From NCBI RefSeq assembly GCF_015057245.1, contig NZ_SVET01000002.1:307836-371835 (forward strand): a stretch of 64,000 bases of DNA, given 5' to 3'. Shown piece by piece: positions 8,614 through 19,406 of this stretch. Positions within the stretch are counted from its first letter, which is position 1. Each line of letters opens with the position of its first letter. This DNA comes from Pseudobutyrivibrio ruminis. Its GTDB lineage: Bacteria > Bacillota > Clostridia > Lachnospirales > Lachnospiraceae. Position numbers and translations under genes: made by a program. Below the pieces are notes generated by a model, which saw nothing but the letters and a program-made list of their open reading frames with translations, made no database searches and was not told the origin of the DNA.

Positions 8614-11600
8614 TTATTTAATTGTTACTGGTACGTGGTCTGATTCTGTAACTTGAGTTAAAGTTCCGTTAACTACTGCCCATCCTTTGATGTAGTAATA
8701 GTATTCCTGACCACTTGTAAGTTTTGTATTTGTGTATGAACCTGTTGTTGCAGGAATGATTGCAACCAACTTTCCATCACTTGTAGAATCATCTGCTCTG
8801 TAAATATAGTAAATAATTACATTGCCTGATGTGCTCCAACTTACGGTAGCTTTTCCTGCTGCATTACTTGCAACAGTAATGTCTGTTACCGCAATACCAG
8901 TTACTGCAGTAGTAGATTCTGCATCACTTTCTAATACAGTTGAACCATTAACTGCATACGCAATCGCTTCAATCTTGTAGTTTGTGCTACTGCTAAGATT
9001 TTCGAATGTGTATGTAGATGTCTTTCCTTCTACAGCTGTTTCTCTAGCAATTGCATATTCACCGTCTGAGTTCATCTTGTAAAGCTTCAACTTTGTTCCG
9101 CTTGAGAAGATATCGCGAACCCACTCTACTGTAATTGTATCGCTTGTCACATCTGTGACTGTAAGGTTTGCTACATTCTGTAGCTTGATTGTATATTCCT
9201 TATCTACCGTACCTGTAATCTCATCAGATGTACCAGTGAATGTAATCTTGCCGTCACCATATACGTAATTACCATAATCTACAGAGTAATCACCAGTAGA
9301 TGTGGTCTCATCATATTCAGTCAAATCTCTGTAAATCTGAGTATCACCTGTCTGAAGATTTGTTGACTCAATGTAGATAGTAAATGGTGGTTCAACAGCT
9401 CGTCCTGTGTATCTTGGATACTCACGTGAAAGTACTATTGTACAATCTGCAATTGGACGTGATGTGATTTTATATGTAGCCTCCACAGTACCTTCATGGC
9501 TTCCTACTGTATAAGGTATTGAAGCCGTGATTGTTCCAAGGCTTGTAAGGTCTGTTGTTTCTACACCTGATCTTGAGTATGTAATAGTACCAAGTGTAGC
9601 TGTTGAAATACTTAACTTAAAGTCTGGCTCAATTGGATAACCTGTGTATTCATATGATGACTCATAATTTGTTGCTGTTACACTCTCTTCATCATATTCA
9701 ACACTATAGTCCAGCTTGAGTGTTCCAGTCCAATATGCACTTCCTAGACCCGTATACTCAACCCAACCATCTGTTAAATATCCATCATCAGAATCATAAT
9801 CAGTTGCCGTATATTGAGTTCCATATGTTAGTACAAAATCTTCTTCTTGATCATTTTGCGCTGGAAGTACCAAATAAATCGCTGGACTACCTGTGGTGAT
9901 ATTTGTTCCACTATACTGCTGTACTGGAGTGCCAGCCACAAAATCACCATCGCTGTCATAATAATATGGTTTAGTTTCACTTAAATCGCCCCATATATAG
10001 AAGTTTAGACTTTGTGTACCTGAATAGTTATTTATACCTGTTACCGTTACTGAGGCTACACCTGGTTCAATATTGTTTGTATAGGCTACCTCATAGTCCG
10101 TGCCCTCTGTAAGGTATCTTGAACTATTCTTTACAGCTACTTCTGGTTTAATTTCATTTCCAGCATCATACTGATATGCATCGCCATCAAGGCCATTTAC
10201 AAATTCTACAGTGAAGCCACTATCTTCATCAATATCCCCGTGTACTATTATGTACTTTATATGGAATAGGTAATTGTCACTACCTGTAGCATAATAGTTA
10301 CCACTTGTTGAAAAGTCTGTAGCACTTGAAGCTGCAAAACCAATTGCATAGTCACTCAATGTTGCATTTAATTCACTTCCTGAATAAGTAAATGTAGATA
10401 CTGTATCTGAATTTGTTGCCTTAAATATCAAATCATCACTGCTAATTTGTTTTGATGTAGTACCTGATGTTCCAAGTGTATTATCCTTTACGGTCACAGT
10501 AGGAACAATTGCCTCACCATCATAAACAGCATAGAAGTAATTAACGTAATTTGCCGCATCTGTTTCAGATACTCCTGCGGTCTGCAGATATGTATATGCA
10601 TCAGTCGCATTCTTTATTCTTGATAATCCACTGCTTACCGTAAATGTAAGCTCTCCTCCAGTTGTCTGAAGTGGATTTTCATTAGTAAATGTATACGCAT
10701 CTGCAGTTATCTGCTTTCGATTGATACTATACATCTGGGATTTTGTGCCACAGTAATCACCCATACCAGTGATTACAATGTTTTTATATCCTGCATTTAT
10801 TGATGAATCTTCGTCACCGTCTGCATCTGTATAGCTAACAGTGAAGGATGTATCCTGCACAAGCTTTGTTCTTGTTGTGCCATTCAGCAAATATACCTTA
10901 ACGGTAGGCTTTTGTGCTACACCATTATATGTATACTGATGTCTTGCCGCATATGTTGTTGGGTTATCATATGCAGAATCATAATCAAGCTCTGTAGTTC
11001 CAAATGTATATGTAATTTCAAGATCTACTGTGTTAAGGTTTTTACCAATGTTAAATGGCAATGTAATGCTTCCAGTGTAATCGCCTTGACCAGTAATAAC
11101 AATGTATGGTGAGTCCTCTGTTACTGTAGCATGAAGTCCGCCATTTGAATCTGTTGTATAAGTCTTACTCCATTCAGCAGTTGCCGCCGCTGAGTTATTG
11201 TATGCTGTGACTGTGAAATCATCTGAATCAAGTCTGTACCCATCTGTGCTACTTGTGTCCGTGCTCGTTCTACCTGAATCATAAATTACTACATTTGGTA
11301 CGTTTTCTGTAGTTGTTCCCACCGATGTAACATCTGATACATAAATTGTTAAGCATTCTGCTGCCCCACTTGAATCTGAACCAACAGCTTTAAATCTTGT
11401 GTTTGTTGAATCGTATGTCCACGTTCCCTTCCAGCCTGTAGTAGTTCCATCATCATAATAGTAATGGAAGTTGTCCTCAAGAGAACGTCCTGTAATTGTA
11501 AAGTATGTTTCAAGGCTACCTGTACAACTGTTTTTACCTGTAAGGGTAATTGTGTATGTACCCTGCTCGGTGATTGTTGTGCCGTATGTTGTTCCATCCT

Positions 11601-14600
11601 TTTTAACAGATATCTCGTAATCATAAAGGCTATCCGCATCAAGAGATGAGTATGCACCCTTCTGAGTCAAATATACTGGCTGATTTGTCTTACCTGTTGT
11701 TGTACTTGTATATGTCTGGCCAGATTTAATCTTTACAACATCTGCTACATTTATTGCACTTCCAGTAAACTCTGCTGTCTGCTGAGCAATCTCAACTTCA
11801 TTTCCACTTAAATTCAGCTGATTAATTGTAAATGTACCAGACTTCTGTGTTCCGGTCTTGATATTGCCTGAATCTCCAGCAGTAATTGTAAGTGTTGGAG
11901 GCGCCGTTGTATCGGTGCTCTTTGCTGCTTTTGTATTATTGCTCCAAGCATATACCTTATAATCACCTGTTAAGGAATCTGTCTGCTCCTGAAGCTTATT
12001 CTTAATATTATTAGTTGTATCCACGTAATATACTGAATAGCTTGGTGTAAGCTTGACTAAGCCGTCAGCAACTGTACTTGGATCATTATAGTAACCAGCA
12101 TATGTTGCATCATCGATTTCAAGCTTTACATAAGAGCTTGAAAGGTCAAGTTGTTCAATTGTGAAAGTGTTATTGCTTGGCGCAAACTCATCACATTCAT
12201 AAGAACCAATACCAATAATCTGGAAGTATCCTGTTCCAGCCTTATCATTATCGTAATACTTAACCGTAAAATCAGTTCCCTCTGTAAGAGTCTTTGTTGT
12301 GCCTGAAACTGTTATGCTAGCCTTTACTATTGGCTCAATTTCACCACCATTGTAAGTACAAGGATCAGTTGAATAAAGCACGCTTGAGTCGTATGGATTG
12401 TACAATGTAAATGTTGCTGTATCTAATCCAACACTTGTTACCTTGAAGGTTGCCGATTTACTACCGTAAACAAGCTCAGTATCTTTTGCTGTTGCTTTGA
12501 CTGTGTAACTACCAATCTTTGTAACAGATGTAGGTGTCAAAGTAACATAGCTTGTGATAGATGAACCGTAGTCATAAATGCTTTCTCCGGCTGCAGTAAC
12601 CTTTGTGTTCTGTGCTATTGAATACTCACTTCCTGTATAAGATATAGAAGTAATTGCCTTTGTGCCATCATTTGGATTATAGAATGTTATAACTGTGTCA
12701 TCTGATGACAAATTGTATTTTACGTAAAAGCTTAGCTTTGTCCCTGTACTTGATGTACTGATAAAGTAATCACTTTCACTTGTACCACTTATTACAAGGT
12801 AATAGAAACCTGCTTCTTTTACTGTTGTCACTGTTGTTGTAGAAGTATCAGCTGCATGTTCTTTATAGGCGTAGGTTACAACATAATCTCCAGTGGCTTC
12901 CTGACTACTTCCGGTACCCACATCACCCTTTACCGCATTAGAATCTATGCCGCTTAAGTATTGCAGTACATTTATTGAGCTACCTGTATAGTCAAAGGTA
13001 GTTGCAGAAAGCGCAATAGTTCCATCATTAGCTAGTGTAGACAAATCTGCTAAGAAGCATATTGTATCTCCATCTGCATCTGTAACGTTTGTGGCGCTTC
13101 CTGTACACATGTACTGGCCTGTTACTGTAATGTTTGTATCTGGGCCAGGGTTACCAGCGTTTCCTCTAGTAATTGTATAGTTATTGTATGTATTTCCATT
13201 GTATGTAAATGACGAATCTAATGTTTCATCATATGTGCTGGCATTTGGCGAACCAAGTGTCTTGTATGTGATTACAGGCACGATAGAGCTTTCATTAGCC
13301 AACGATGGCTTCTCATCTGCAAAGTATACATGTGACATTCCATTTGCTGATAAATCAAGCACTACATTAAATGGTACCATGCAATATCCACTATATGTTC
13401 CAAGTCCTTTTACGAAGACATAGTTTGTCTGGTAAGAAGGAAGGGATGTAGTAACAATAAGGCTTGTATAGCTTGAATTAAACTGGTCATTTATGGCATC
13501 AAGCTCAGAAGTGTCTGTTACTAAGGCATAATCTGTTCCCCTAGTAAGCTCAACTCCCGCTTTGTTCTTAAGTGTAAGAGATGATGCCTTAATGCTGCTT
13601 ATAGTGAGCGTCTGAGCAGTATATGTTACATCATTAACCGTTCCTACAAAATCTTCAATAGAATTACTTAATATCTTATATTTAATAGTTATTGTCTGAG
13701 CAACATAGTTGGAGCCTATGATATTTATTACAATTTCTTTTTCTCCAACTGTTACAGCGTCAGTAGGATATGTGATTGTATAATCTGTACCCTTTGTAAG
13801 GGCTGTGGTTCCATTTGTTGCTGTGATTGAGATATCTGGTAAAACATCACTACCTGTGTAGTAATACTCTGCATAGTATTCCTGAGTCGAATCAGATAAA
13901 TCATACTCGTAAGTATAAGGTGTTGTTGCACTTTCATCTGTAGGCTTTGATGTAGTAGCAATCACCTCTTTTTCAGAATTATAAGTTCTTGATACTGTTA
14001 CGTAACCAGCTTGAATTGTATATCCAAGAGTTTGTGTGCCGGTATAGTTACCCATGCCAGTTGCAGTCTTGGTTACGTTGTCACCAACCTTTGAACCGAT
14101 GTTAGTATCTACTTCAACATCAGTGCCAACTGTCAGCTCAAGGGAATAGCCATCTTGCGCTGCGGTTTTCTTTGTTCCTGCAATTTCATACTTGTAAGTA
14201 AATATAAATGAAGGTTCTACAGTTATATCACTTCCTGTGTAATATGCAGTGCTTGAACCTGCTGTTGTCATTCTTGCATCAGTTGTTTCTATTGACTGTG
14301 GGTTAATTCGGTAGTAGATAGTTGCTGCACCGAAATAACCTGCTGTTGGTTTACCTGTTGCTTTATAAGTGATGATGTTGTAGCTATCTGTTGTACTATT
14401 AGCTGGTCTTGCATCATAAAGGTTATCTCCTGTCAAACTTAAGCTACTTACAGGATCTGCTACCGTATAATTTGTACTATCAATTGTTGTTCCAGCTGCT
14501 GTTGCAAGGCTGACTGTTGGAGCCTTACTGTTTCTCCAGTAAATATCAAATGGATCATCTAGTGTAGAATTGTTAGTTTCCTGTGTAATCCATCTTTCTT

Positions 14601-17600
14601 CGTTTGTTGTTGCTGTGTAGTAGTAGCTTGAAATTGTTACTAATGCTTGGCTTAAATCAGTACCGACATCATATGTCACAACAACTGTTCCTGTATAATT
14701 TCCTGTACCTTTTATTACAAGATACTTTGTGCCTGCAACTGTTGTAATATCTGTTCCAGTATCAGTTGAAGAATCATAGCTGTCATAATACTCTACAGTA
14801 TAGTCTGTCGAAACAGTAAGCGCTGATTTGTAAGTTACTACTGGACTTGGTTTTACTGTAGAAGTACTACTCCAGTCATAACTAGAATCTATTCCACTTA
14901 CCATATCCTCAGTGATTTCTCTTGGCTGGATATTGAAATATACAATCGCATTGTTTCCAGCATAAGAATCTAAACCTGTAATTTTCAAATATGGTGAGCT
15001 TGAAGTGTAGTCTGTACTAGTATTTGCTGCCTTTGCATTTTTATACGAAGCAGCATAGTCCGTATTTCTAGTCAATAAAGTACCGTCAGAACCATATACT
15101 GCTACGCTTCCGCTGTAATTGCTACCTGTATAATATGTCACTAATGAAGAACATTTATAGTATCTTGTATAGCCTGTTACATTACCTGATGAATCTGTTT
15201 CTTCCTCAACGCTAACGTACTCGGCTGCATTTGTTCCTCCAATGTATATTGCAGAATATGCATCTTTATTACTGCTTATTGTAAATGTAATAACAGCACT
15301 GCCTGTTAGATTGTTTTTACCTGTAACTGTTATTGTTGCTGTACCCGGAGATATATTATCCGTATATGCAACTGTAAAGTTTGTGCTTGTTAGTGACTGC
15401 GTTGTACTATCGTACTTAAAAGTTTCTGTAAATGTTGAACCAATAGTTACTTTTACAGATGGTGTATGTGCACTTCCTGTATAAGCAAAAGCTTCTGTTG
15501 CTGCGAGTGCTGCAGTTGCAGTTCCTCCGTCTGATAAGCTCGCTGCAGTTATTGAATATGTATAAGTTCCACTTAAAGTACCAGTATAATTGCCTAAACC
15601 TGTAATAGTAGGGCTAACTGTTCCAACATTAATATAATCGTCACCATAATTAATCTCGAAATCAGTTCCTTCGATCAAATATGTGCTTCCATATTTAATA
15701 GTTAAATCTGCGTTTGTTGTTGTAGTTGTTGACCATGTTGTTGGCACACCATTTGATAAAGCAGTTGCAACCTTTGCTGTGGATGCATCTGTTGCTGTAC
15801 TCCAGGTTAATGCTGCACCTGTAAAAGTTTTCTCTGATGCATTTGTTCCAAAGGAAACAGTGATTGCTGAATTATTAAGTGGTCTTGATTCAACCTTATA
15901 GGTTGCCACAACTGGATCATATATTGAGTAATCAGTTGTTCCATTGTTTAATCCTGTTACAACTATGTACTTGGTTCCCACTTTTTCTGTAAGTGTAGTT
16001 CCAGTTCCAGCTGTGGAATCGTAAGAATCATATACTGTATATGTATAATCTGTTCCATAAGTTAAAGCACCATTAAGCCTTACACTTATAGTCGGTATAG
16101 ATGTTGATCCATCATAATATTTACTGTATCCAGTTACATAACTATTGCTGTACGTTCCATCATAATATGTTCCAGAATCAGAGATTCTAACAACCAAATC
16201 TAATTCATAATTAGGCACGATATAGTAAGCACTTGTATTGTAAGTGCTTGAATCAAAGTTTGTACCTGCACCGGTTATTTTTACCCTTGGTGAATCAGAA
16301 GTGTTAATATGATCACCCTGATATGTCACATTATAGTCTGATGTGCTTACCTCTACACCTGTACTTGTTGCAGATTCATAACCCAAATATGCAACAAAAT
16401 CTGTACCTGCCACAGGCTCTATTGCGCTTCCTGTATGAGCAAATTCATTACCATTTGGCCATACAATTGTTACATCTGTCATTGATGCCTGCTGAATAGT
16501 AAATGTTGTAAAAATGCTACCTGTATATCCTGAATCAGAATTCATTGTGAATACAATAGCTTTCTTTCCAGCTGTTGTAGCACTTACTGCCGCACCTTTT
16601 GCAGCATAATCAGTCGCAGAATATCCTGATACATAATCGTATATTGCATAAGTAGCGCTTGATGCAGTAACCACTCCAGTGACTTCTGCATTATTTGAAT
16701 TATAGAATGTAACTTCGCTCCATCCTGCATCAGTTACTTCAGTAAGAGTATATGCTGTGCCTGTATAATAGCAGTCTAGCAATCTAGAATTACTACTTAA
16801 ACTTACAGTCAGAGCATTTGATATGTCTGTATCTGAAGATGATACTGTAACAGTTCCTGTGAAGTTACCGCTACATGAGCTGTCGTCCGCATTAATTACT
16901 ATTGAGCTTGTAACTCCAGTCAAATTAGATACTGTAGCTGTAAAATCTGTATTAAACACAGGTGTAACAGCCAGCGCTGAATTGCTGTTTACATTTGTTA
17001 CACTAGTTACACTTCCCGATGTTACTTTATAGTTTGCGGCTGCAAATGCATTGTTTCCATCTGTACTACTTGTAGTTGTTATATCTATAGGATTAATTGT
17101 AAAGGTTCGTGTATATGTATATGCCGCATCCACCGTTGGATAGTATTTAACAACAACAGTTGCTGTTCCTGCATTTTTATTATTAGAGCAAGACGAAGTC
17201 ATATATGGATATGCCGCAGATGTAGTACCTACAGAAGTTCCACTGGCAGAATATAATACTACGCTCGGTGTAATAGCGCTTCCTGTATAAGAAGTACTAT
17301 ATGCTGAAGCTCCTTCTAATGTTGATACACCACCAATATACACATCAACTACATTAACAGTTATCTCCTTCGAGTTACCGTTATAGGTTGCAGTAATTGT
17401 CACAGTACCCGCTGATACAGCCTTTAAAGTAGCAGTCATTGTTCCCTTTGATGTGACTGTTGCTATTGATGTATCGCTAGACGTCCATGTGATTGATCGT
17501 TCAATGGATGAATCTGAAAGTACAGCTGTTAATGTATCAGTATTTCCAACAGCATAATGGTAAACATCATCGTTATCAGGTGTTGATGTTGTAGTTATCG

Positions 17601-19233
17601 ATGCAACTTCATAACTATCACTAATAGTGTCAGTTAACTCTAATGAAGCTTGGCAACCCAAATCACTATTTGCTGATGTTGATAAATAAAATGCATCGTT
17701 ATAAGTTCCACTACAATTCCAGCTTGTAGATGAGTTTCCTTTAATATAAGTCTGAGAAGACAAGCTATTTTCGTATGTTGAACCATAACACAAATTAACT
17801 GCTGTGCTTGAGCTAACAACTATCGCATAGCTGTTTCCTTTTGTTACATAACTATTTCCACTTACACTCTCAGTTAAATCAATTTCTATTGTGTAATAGC
17901 CTGTTCCGTCTGGTGTCAAATCCTGACTACCTGTTGCAACCTTTGTTCCTGATGTAGGAAGGGATGTTGAAGATAAATTCTTGTAAGCTGTAGCTGTGAA
18001 GCTATACGTTTCACTAGCATCTGATACATATATTACAAATGTTGCCTTTAATGGTTTTGTATATGTTGTATCAGATGTGGCTGTTGTAACTGCCGCAAAG
18101 TTTTGCCAATCCTCTAATTCAATATATGAAACATCCGATATCGTACCAACTACATAAGTCGAGAAATGCTCAGCATCAAAGCTAACATCCTCACCTGCTA
18201 CATCAGTTGGGATTTCTGTTACTGTTTCCTGGTCGTCCTCGATGCGGTATGCAACGATTTCTTCGTCTGGAGTATCGGCAAGCTCTGAGACACCTTCGAA
18301 TGTGACTGATACTGAGTTGCCATCATCCTTTGGTTGATACTTGTCTCCACGACGGTCGTAGATTGTGATATCGAAGGCCTCGTATGCCTCGAATGTACCT
18401 TCATCTATGGTCTCATTTACAATATCATTTACTCTTGTGAGCGATTTGGTGTAGATAGTAACCTTTGACTTTCTTGGCATTTCGCCGGCTACAGTTACCT
18501 TTACACCGTGGATTGTCTTTGAGTATTCCTGATACTCAAGTGTCATATCCTCGTATCCGCAGAGTTCACAAACCCAATCTTCGTCGAATTGGCAGTCCTC
18601 TACTTCTTCAACTCCGCACTTTGCGCAGCGCTTTGTATGTGTTCCGTCATCGTTTGAAGTGTACTCCCACTCATGGTCGCACTCTTCCTCTTCTGCTGGC
18701 TGCTCATAACCGCAGTGGACGCAGATTCCGTCTTCTCCGAATTCGCAGTCTTCTGTCTCACCCTTCTCTTCGCACTTTGTACAAACCCAAGTGTGTGTTC
18801 CATCATCGTTAGACACAGCTTTCCAATCGTGCTCGCACTCTTCTTCTGCGTCCTCCTCTGGAACCTCTTCCTCTGGGACAATCTCTTCCGTTTCATTTAT
18901 ATTTTGGGAATCGTCTATATTTATTTCTTCAGGATTCGTCACATCTTCCGTGACTTCTGGGTCAGTTACTTCTGGGTCAGTTACTTCCGGTTCTGTCTCA
19001 ACCGGTTCTGTCACTTCTTCCGTTACCTCTGGCTCAGGCGTAGTGGTATCCGCAGTTTCTCCTTCCGTAGTTTCTACGTCGGATGCCGCCCCGTCGTCTG
19101 TGATGGTTTCCGTTACTATATCCACATCGCTATCTGCCAGTGATGAGAAATCATCTCCCATCATGGTTGTAAGTAGCAACATGGCTAGCAAGAATGCCAT
19201 CATCCTTTTCAAGATATTCATGCTGTTGTTCAT
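8614..19233 (-). CDS. Giant secreted Ig-like repeat protein (about 3540 aa), adhesin-like
   Basis: The ATG at 19233 is preferred because AAAAGGGG lies 9 nt upstream; an in-frame GTG at 19266 has no ribosome site. Order: signal peptide (about 1-35); acidic Thr/Glu/Pro linker with tandem PEVTD units; two His/Cys modules with paired CxxC motifs and a shared SNDDGTHT core (about 130-230); a globular segment; a Big_2-like Ig domain (WTSSDTSIATVTSKGTM); then 20 or more units of the MBG/YDG kind, each with a YTGSAI-P start, a TDYTVTY middle and a TGxGNYTGT end; finally two fibronectin-III-like domains. No sorting motif, membrane helix or SLH domain is visible at the C-terminus, so anchoring is unexplained. 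A role in attachment or scaffolding is inferred. Divergent repeats make an assembly error less likely. Confidence 0.85.
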   Translation of the reverse strand: MNNSMNILKRMMAFLLAMLLLTTMMGDDFSSLADSDVDIVTETITDDGAASDVETTEGETADTTTPEPEVTEEVTEPVETEPEVTDPEVTDPEVTEDVTNPEEINIDDSQNINETEEIVPEEEVPEEDAEEECEHDWKAVSNDDGTHTWVCTKCEEKGETEDCEFGEDGICVHCGYEQPAEEEECDHEWEYTSNDDGTHTKRCAKCGVEEVEDCQFDEDWVCELCGYEDMTLEYQEYSKTIHGVKVTVAGEMPRKSKVTIYTKSLTRVNDIVNETIDEGTFEAYEAFDITIYDRRGDKYQPKDDGNSVSVTFEGVSELADTPDEEIVAYRIEDDQETVTEIPTDVAGEDVSFDAEHFSTYVVGTISDVSYIELEDWQNFAAVTTATSDTTYTKPLKATFVIYVSDASETYSFTATAYKNLSSTSLPTSGTKVATGSQDLTPDGTGYYTIEIDLTESVSGNSYVTKGNSYAIVVSSSTAVNLCYGSTYENSLSSQTYIKGNSSTSWNCSGTYNDAFYLSTSANSDLGCQASLELTDTISDSYEVASITTTSTPDNDDVYHYAVGNTDTLTAVLSDSSIERSITWTSSDTSIATVTSKGTMTATLKAVSAGTVTITATYNGNSKEITVNVVDVYIGGVSTLEGASAYSTSYTGSAITPSVVLYSASGTSVGTTSAAYPYMTSSCSNNKNAGTATVVVKYYPTVDAAYTYTRTFTINPIDITTTSSTDGNNAFAAANYKVTSGSVTSVTNVNSNSALAVTPVFNTDFTATVSNLTGVTSSIVINADDSSCSGNFTGTVTVSSSDTDISNALTVSLSSNSRLLDCYYTGTAYTLTEVTDAGWSEVTFYNSNNAEVTGVVTASSATYAIYDYVSGYSATDYAAKGAAVSATTAGKKAIVFTMNSDSGYTGSIFTTFTIQQASMTDVTIVWPNGNEFAHTGSAIEPVAGTDFVAYLGYESATSTGVEVSTSDYNVTYQGDHINTSDSPRVKITGAGTNFDSSTYNTSAYYIVPNYELDLVVRISDSGTYYDGTYSNSYVTGYSKYYDGSTSIPTISVRLNGALTYGTDYTYTVYDSYDSTAGTGTTLTEKVGTKYIVVTGLNNGTTDYSIYDPVVATYKVESRPLNNSAITVSFGTNASEKTFTGAALTWSTATDASTAKVATALSNGVPTTWSTTTTTNADLTIKYGSTYLIEGTDFEINYGDDYINVGTVSPTITGLGNYTGTLSGTYTYSITAASLSDGGTATAALAATEAFAYTGSAHTPSVKVTIGSTFTETFKYDSTTQSLTSTNFTVAYTDNISPGTATITVTGKNNLTGSAVITFTISSNKDAYSAIYIGGTNAAEYVSVEEETDSSGNVTGYTRYYKCSSLVTYYTGSNYSGSVAVYGSDGTLLTRNTDYAASYKNAKAANTSTDYTSSSPYLKITGLDSYAGNNAIVYFNIQPREITEDMVSGIDSSYDWSSTSTVKPSPVVTYKSALTVSTDYTVEYYDSYDSSTDTGTDITTVAGTKYLVIKGTGNYTGTVVVTYDVGTDLSQALVTISSYYYTATTNEERWITQETNNSTLDDPFDIYWRNSKAPTVSLATAAGTTIDSTNYTVADPVSSLSLTGDNLYDARPANSTTDSYNIITYKATGKPTAGYFGAATIYYRINPQSIETTDARMTTAGSSTAYYTGSDITVEPSFIFTYKYEIAGTKKTAAQDGYSLELTVGTDVEVDTNIGSKVGDNVTKTATGMGNYTGTQTLGYTIQAGYVTVSRTYNSEKEVIATTSKPTDESATTPYTYEYDLSDSTQEYYAEYYYTGSDVLPDISITATNGTTALTKGTDYTITYPTDAVTVGEKEIVINIIGSNYVAQTITIKYKILSNSIEDFVGTVNDVTYTAQTLTISSIKASSLTLKNKAGVELTRGTDYALVTDTSELDAINDQFNSSYTSLIVTTSLPSYQTNYVFVKGLGTYSGYCMVPFNVVLDLSANGMSHVYFADEKPSLANESSIVPVITYKTLGSPNASTYDETLDSSFTYNGNTYNNYTITRGNAGNPGPDTNITVTGQYMCTGSATNVTDADGDTICFLADLSTLANDGTIALSATTFDYTGSSINVLQYLSGIDSNAVKGDVGTGSSQEATGDYVVTYAYKEHAADTSTTTVTTVKEAGFYYLVISGTSESDYFISTSSTGTKLSFYVKYNLSSDDTVITFYNPNDGTKAITSISYTGSEYSIAQNTKVTAAGESIYDYGSSITSYVTLTPTSVTKIGSYTVKATAKDTELVYGSKSATFKVTSVGLDTATFTLYNPYDSSVLYSTDPCTYNGGEIEPIVKASITVSGTTKTLTEGTDFTVKYYDNDKAGTGYFQIIGIGSYECDEFAPSNNTFTIEQLDLSSSYVKLEIDDATYAGYYNDPSTVADGLVKLTPSYSVYYVDTTNNIKNKLQEQTDSLTGDYKVYAWSNNTKAAKSTDTTAPPTLTITAGDSGNIKTGTQKSGTFTINQLNLSGNEVEIAQQTAEFTGSAINVADVVKIKSGQTYTSTTTGKTNQPVYLTQKGAYSSLDADSLYDYEISVKKDGTTYGTTITEQGTYTITLTGKNSCTGSLETYFTITGRSLEDNFHYYYDDGTTTGWKGTWTYDSTNTRFKAVGSDSSGAAECLTIYVSDVTSVGTTTENVPNVVIYDSGRTSTDTSSTDGYRLDSDDFTVTAYNNSAAATAEWSKTYTTDSNGGLHATVTEDSPYIVITGQGDYTGSITLPFNIGKNLNTVDLEITYTFGTTELDYDSAYDNPTTYAARHQYTYNGVAQKPTVKVYLLNGTTRTKLVQDTSFTVSYTDADGDEDSSINAGYKNIVITGMGDYCGTKSQMYSINRKQITADAYTFTNENPLQTTGGELTFTVSSGLSRIKNATDAYTYLQTAGVSETDAANYVNYFYAVYDGEAIVPTVTVKDNTLGTSGTTSKQISSDDLIFKATNSDTVSTFTYSGSELNATLSDYAIGFAASSATDFSTSGNYYATGSDNYLFHIKYIIVHGDIDEDSGFTVEFVNGLDGDAYQYDAGNEIKPEVAVKNSSRYLTEGTDYEVAYTNNIEPGVASVTVTGINNYSGTQSLNFYIWGDLSETKPYYYDSDGDFVAGTPVQQYSGTNITTGSPAIYLVLPAQNDQEEDFVLTYGTQYTATDYDSDDGYLTDGWVEYTGLGSAYWTGTLKLDYSVEYDEESVTATNYESSYEYTGYPIEPDFKLSISTATLGTITYSRSGVETTDLTSLGTITASIPYTVGSHEGTVEATYKITSRPIADCTIVLSREYPRYTGRAVEPPFTIYIESTNLQTGDTQIYRDLTEYDETTSTGDYSVDYGNYVYGDGKITFTGTSDEITGTVDKEYTIKLQNVANLTVTDVTSDTITVEWVRDIFSSGTKLKLYKMNSDGEYAIARETAVEGKTSTYTFENLSSSTNYKIEAIAYAVNGSTVLESDAESTTAVTGIAVTDITVASNAAGKATVSWSTSGNVIIYYIYRADDSTSDGKLVAIIPATTGSYTNTKLTSGQEYYYYIKGWAVVNGTLTQVTESDHVPVTIK

Positions 19234-19362
19234 AGGCCAATTCCCCTTTTCTCGTGCTTTTTGCACGCAAAAATAGACGTAAATATAGTTTTACGATTTC
19301 ATTATCGGCACTTCTTATTATTAACTTTAGCCTGTTTCCGGAAAAAATATGTTAATTTAATG

Positions 19363-19394
19363 TGAAAAAAGCGCCCAAAATGGACGCTTTCACG
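19363..19394 (-). terminator. Terminator of the VbhA-like/fic operon
   Basis: On the minus strand AAGCGTCCA pairs with TGGGCGCTT around a short loop and runs into TTTTTTC, with GTGAAA/TTTCAC as outer arms. It follows the fic stop at 19407 and insulates the giant gene. Confidence 0.7.
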
Positions 19395-19406
19395 GAATGT
19401 TTAGAA

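Noticed and set aside
8614..8800. LPxTG-like signal at the end of the giant protein
   Set aside because: The last 60 residues are an FN3-like domain ending VPVTIK; no motif, no hydrophobic helix.
18465..19276. Plus-strand frames of 115-161 aa opposite the start of the giant gene
   Set aside because: Antisense shadows of the acidic Thr/Glu-rich region; low complexity, no ribosome sites.
19234..19361. Cyclic-di-GMP riboswitch before the giant adhesin gene
   Set aside because: Searched for GEMM-type conserved bases because adhesins often have one; none found. Only a small CGTGC/GCACG hairpin is present.
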